Below the pieces are notes generated by a model. It was given only the letters and a program-made list of their open reading frames with translations. It was not told where the DNA came from and made no database searches. Both the position numbers and the translations under genes were made by a program. A DNA stretch of 64,000 nucleotides from Thermus brockianus (GTDB taxonomy: Bacteria; Deinococcota; Deinococci; Deinococcales; Thermaceae): the NCBI RefSeq assembly GCF_001880325.1, contig NZ_CP016313.1, forward strand, positions 124,001 through 188,000. The letters are read 5' to 3'. This document shows positions 61,086 through 64,000 of the stretch, one piece after another. Position 1 is the first letter of the stretch. Every line of letters begins with the position of its first letter.

Positions 61086-61580
61086 AAAGGGGGCTCAAAG
61101 CCGCCCCCGCCACAGCCAGAACAGGCAGATCCTTGCCCGGAATTGGCATCTAGGAATACCTTAGCCGGCAACACGTAGATCCCCCAGGCCCGGTGGAAGG
61201 CTTCCAGGTCCGCCGGGGAAACCCGGGCGTTTTCGGCAAACTCCTCCAGGCGCTCCTCTCCTTCGGCAAAGTGACCTGGCCCCCCGCCTGGAGAGAAAGG
61301 TGACCGCGCTGCCCGCGCTTTCAGATCAGTAGAAAATCGGTTATGTCTGGGCAACTTCCTTCAACGGCACGATAGCGCTGCCCCTCGCTGTCCAGAACTG
61401 TCGGTCGCATCAGGGCCGAAACGGCGAATTTCAGGATGCCCAGCAATGCAGCACAGTAACCAACACCTAATCCATGGCACCACCGGCATGAACCCGGCCC
61501 AGGCTCGCATCGGGGCCCGCGGGCGGCGCCACTACGCACGCCTCGCCCCTATTCGACATTACCCGCAGCGCGGTGACCGG
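61086..61580. other. junction to copper island, relics
   Basis: A minus-strand frame GHFAEGEERLEEFAENARVS, PADLEAFHRAWGIYVLPAKV at about 61140-61270 has Thermus-like codon use but no start. From about 61320 the base pattern changes to less Thermus-like DNA. No gene can be named. Confidence 0.4.
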
Positions 61581-61583
61581 GAC

Positions 61584-61811
61584 ATGGAGTCCGCCCACAC
61601 GACAATTATGATTAGACCCCGTGCAGATTTGCGAAACGGCGAAAGCTTCTTGTTGTGGGACTCCCGGCGGCACGCCCCGGTCTGCCAGGCCTGTGCCGAG
61701 GTCTGCCAGGCCATCGCTGACCCCGACGGCACCATGAGGGCCTACGCTGACGCCTGCCGCCACGGGATCAGGAATGCCGCCCCGTGCCCCAGGCTGCCCG
61801 CGAGCCCCTAG
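61584..61811 (+). pseudogene. relic of four-helix copper-binding protein
   Basis: A frame with APVCQACAEVCQAIADPDGT and AYADACRHGIRNAAPC resembles the Cys-rich end of four-helix-bundle copper-storage proteins (CxxCxxxC pattern), with the last Cys motif damaged (CRHG instead of CRxC). About 75 residues, no complete family length. Its place before a multicopper oxidase supports a copper role, but it is probably a remnant. Confidence 0.35.
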
Positions 61812-61877
61812 CCGTGGCCGGGAGTTGCCTATTACACGGGCTTAACACTCCAGGCGCAGGCTAAAGCAGGAGGTGTT

Positions 61878-63377
61878 ATGAACCGACGCGAACTGCTGAA
61901 GTACGGTGTCCTGGGCTTGGTGAGCAACTACGGGCTCTCGAGGCTCCCCGCCTTCGCTCAAAGCCCCTTTCCCCAGCCCCGCACGCTCCAGGTGCGCCGG
62001 ACCGATGGCCTGGTGGAGGTCCAGATCACCGCCCAGCAAAGCCACCTGATCCTGGGCGGCAAGCCTGTCTGGCTGATGACCTACGGCGGCTTCCCCGGCC
62101 CCACCCTGCGGGTGCGCGAGGGCGAGACGGTGCGGCTGAAATTCACCAACAACCTTCCCGAGCCTACCAACCTGCACCTGCACGGCTTGCACGTGCCCCC
62201 TAGCGTGGACGACTCGATGGCCCTGGTCCAGCCTGGTGAGAGCCGCCTTTATGAGTTCAGGATCCCCAAGGGCTCGGCGGGGACTTACTGGTACCACCCC
62301 CACGTCCATGGCCGGGTGGCCGCACAGCTCTACGCGGGGCTGGCCGGCCTGCTGGTGGTGGAGGGGCCGCTCGACGCCCTGCCCGAGTTGAAGGAGGCCG
62401 AGGAATACCTCCTGGTGCTCAAGGACTGGGTTTTCTCCGGCGACCGGATCCCCGCCTGGACACAAATGGACTGGATGAACGGCCGGGAGGGCAGCCTGCT
62501 CACCGTCAACGGTGCCGTGCGCCCGACCCTGCGTGCGCAGAAAGCCACCCTGCGCCTGCGGCTCCTAAACGCCAGTAACGCCCGCTACTACCGGCTGGCG
62601 TTGGAAAATCAGCCCCTCTACCTCATCGCCACCGATGGCGGCTTCCTCGAGAAGCCCGTCGAGCTCACCGAGCTCCTGCTGGCCCCCGGTGAGCGGGCCG
62701 AGGTGCTCGTGCGCCTGAGCCGGCCCGGCACCTACCGGCTGCAGGCCCTCCCCTACGACCGCGGGGCGATGAGGATGCACGGGGGCATGCACAGCGTGAT
62801 GGGCGATCAGGGCATGGGCCAGGGGATGGGAACGATGGACCACGGCGGCATGGGGGGGATGGGCGACACGGGGACGATGGGCTCCCTGATGGGCATGGGA
62901 GCCACCCGCCTCGAGACCCTCCTCACCATCGTGGCCCCAGCCAACCCCAAGCCCATGCCCCTGCCCACCTCGCTGGCCCCCATCGAACGCCTCGATCCCG
63001 CCAAGGCCGCTGCCACCCGCCGCCTGGTGCTGGGCGAGCGCATGATGCAGGCCGAGTTCTTCATCAACGGCCGGATGTTTGACCCCGGCCGGGTGGACAT
63101 CCAGGCCAAGCTGGGGACGATCGAGGTCTGGGAGCTCGTCAACGAGACCGAAATGGACCACCCCTTCCACCTACACACCTACCCCTTCCAGGTGCTCTCG
63201 CGGGACGGCCAGCCGGCACCCTACCGGGCCTGGAAGGACACCGTGAACCTGCGCCCGAACGAGACCGTACGAATCGCGGTGCCCCTACGCGACTTCGGTG
63301 GGATCACCGTCTACCATTGCCACATCGTCGAGCACGAGGACCGGGGGATGATGGGGGTGCTCGAGGTACGGCCCTAG
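61878..63377 (+). CDS. multicopper oxidase (CueO-like)
   Basis: A 499-residue secreted oxidase that would oxidise Cu(I) or organic substrates using O2. The N-terminus MNRRELLKYGVLGLVSNYGL carries a Tat-like twin-Arg signal. Copper-ligand motifs: NLHLHGLHVPP near 98, GTYWYHPHVHGR, MDHPFHLHTYPF and VYHCHIVEHEDRGMMGV, which give the type 1, 2 and 3 sites. A Met-rich loop (about residues 298-340: RMHGGMHSVMGDQGMGQGMG) fits Cu(I) capture as in CueO. AGGAGG lies before the ATG at 61878. The following P-type ATPase gene fits a copper-resistance operon. Confidence 0.92.
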   Translation: MNRRELLKYGVLGLVSNYGLSRLPAFAQSPFPQPRTLQVRRTDGLVEVQITAQQSHLILGGKPVWLMTYGGFPGPTLRVREGETVRLKFTNNLPEPTNLHLHGLHVPPSVDDSMALVQPGESRLYEFRIPKGSAGTYWYHPHVHGRVAAQLYAGLAGLLVVEGPLDALPELKEAEEYLLVLKDWVFSGDRIPAWTQMDWMNGREGSLLTVNGAVRPTLRAQKATLRLRLLNASNARYYRLALENQPLYLIATDGGFLEKPVELTELLLAPGERAEVLVRLSRPGTYRLQALPYDRGAMRMHGGMHSVMGDQGMGQGMGTMDHGGMGGMGDTGTMGSLMGMGATRLETLLTIVAPANPKPMPLPTSLAPIERLDPAKAAATRRLVLGERMMQAEFFINGRMFDPGRVDIQAKLGTIEVWELVNETEMDHPFHLHTYPFQVLSRDGQPAPYRAWKDTVNLRPNETVRIAVPLRDFGGITVYHCHIVEHEDRGMMGVLEVRP

Positions 63378-63606
63378 CCCCCCTTCCCCGGTACCGGAGG
63401 GGAGCCATGGTATCCTCGAAAAGGCCCCGCACGTCCAGCGGCGCATCCTACTCCGCGCGGCGGTTGGGATCGGTGCCGGGGTGCCCCTGCGCCGGTACGC
63501 CCACGCCCGTTAGTCCTTCTAGGAGGAGTTCCACCGGGGCCTCGAGGCCCGCCCCCTGCCCGAGCTCCCCGTGCCCACCAAGGCGCCGCTGTAGGAGGTG
63601 CAGGCT
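63378..63606. other. spacer with eroded small frames
   Basis: A frame with stops (RRILLRAAVGIGAGVPLRRY) lies between the oxidase and the ATPase gene and looks like a decayed small gene. AGGAGGTGCAGGCT just before 63607 serves the ATPase start. Confidence 0.4.
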
Positions 63607-64000
63607 ATGTCGAAGGCAGTGACCCGCCACGGCGCTCACCCACACGGATCGGTCCTCGCGGTCGCCCTGAGGAATTGCTACGACGGTTCGGAGTACGCCG
63701 ACCTCGAGCGGCAGCTCGCCCGGCTGGAAGGCGTCCTGCAGGTCCACCTCGACCGCACCCGGGGCGTCGCCCACCTCGCCTACGACCCTGCGGTGACGAG
63801 CGCCCAGCGGCTCGAGGCCGAGATCAAGCAAAGGGGCTACGCCTGCGACTGCACCGACTGCGCCCCCTCCCAAGCCCAGCCCGGGCACCCCAGCGTGGGC
63901 TCGGAGGGCCACGCCCACGCCCACCACGGCCACGCCGCCCGTCCGTCCCCAGCCCACGACCACACCGCCGTGCAGCGCCGGGAGCACACGGGCTACGAGG
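63607..64000 (+). CDS. heavy-metal P-type ATPase, N-terminal part
   Basis: The frame is open to the window end (131 residues so far). The region about 15-75 is an HMA-like fold: SVLAVALRNCYDGSEYADLE, RQLARLEGVLQVHLDRTRG, KQRGYACDCTDC. The usual GMxCxxC metal site is reduced to a single Cys in ALRNCYDG; three Cys follow in YACDCTDCAP. A His-rich region (GHAHAHHGHAA) comes next, typical of copper or zinc ATPases. Coupled in direction with the multicopper oxidase. The pump domain lies outside the window. Confidence 0.75.
   Translation, partial: MSKAVTRHGAHPHGSVLAVALRNCYDGSEYADLERQLARLEGVLQVHLDRTRGVAHLAYDPAVTSAQRLEAEIKQRGYACDCTDCAPSQAQPGHPSVGSEGHAHAHHGHAARPSPAHDHTAVQRREHTGYE

Overview
The window looks like accessory or megaplasmid DNA of a Thermus species. 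The coding bias is strongly GC-rich, with G or C in most third positions. The type I-C CRISPR repeat, the globin/GTPase signalling genes, the RNase J-like MBL protein and several leaderless-looking starts all fit that genus. The genus call is inference from sequence character and family recognition, not from a database search. No rRNA or tRNA gene was seen, and no replication origin could be identified.

Layout. (1) 0.5-1.6 kb: a 5'-truncated cas6 and a decayed CRISPR array of a different repeat type. (2) 1.7-2.2 kb: a DUF4926/DUF6883 pair, the second frameshifted. (3) 2.4-11.0 kb: a complete type I-C CRISPR-Cas locus, cas3-cas5-cas8c-cas7-cas4-cas1-cas2, followed by 9 repeats and 8 spacers. 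The array abuts a broken AddB-like nuclease gene. (4) 11-15 kb: a minus-strand group with the AddB-like pseudogene, a 67-aa protein, a beta-propeller fragment and a HExxH protease. (5) 15.3-18.4 kb: two unknown genes, the first split by a 1,037-bp insertion sequence. (6) 18.7-22 kb: an AT-rich orphan gene and an ankyrin-repeat protein with DNA-level 99-bp tandem repeats. (7) 22-27.1 kb: a lexA-like/imuB/dnaE2 translesion cassette behind a perfect 36-bp palindrome. (8) 27.2-29.3 kb: an astacin lipoprotein protease plus partner lipoprotein. (9) 29.3-37.1 kb: sparse DNA with a frameshifted unknown gene, a secreted protein, an MBL RNase J-like protein, a lipoprotein and toxin-antitoxin genes. (10) 37.3-50 kb: an orphan I-C repeat, then a ten-gene minus-strand signalling operon (IclR-like regulator, DUF4388, small GTPase, three globin-type sensors, roadblock/LC7, PAS-GGDEF-EAL, GAF-HD-GYP, small ORF). 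A second identical IS copy lies next, then a divergent GAF-PAS-GGDEF-EAL gene. (11) 50-61 kb: a degenerate tyrosine recombinase, Sel1 and HTTM proteins, toxin-antitoxin genes, beta-propeller lipoproteins and many relics. (12) 61.4-64 kb: a copper island with different codon use (copper-binding relic, multicopper oxidase, start of a metal P-type ATPase).

The most interesting region is 37.9-45.4 kb. It joins globin-fold sensors, a CvnD/MglA-like GTPase with its roadblock partner, and proteins that make and break cyclic di-GMP, in one overlapping operon. I read it as a heme-gas or redox signalling module feeding c-di-GMP. That is inference from gene content.

The rest is a mosaic. Intact systems (CRISPR I-C, the mutasome cassette, VapBC, the signalling operon, copper resistance) sit among relics: truncated cas6, addB, recombinase, PIN and transporter fragments, and frameshifts often at homopolymer runs. 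Some of those frameshifts could be assembly errors.
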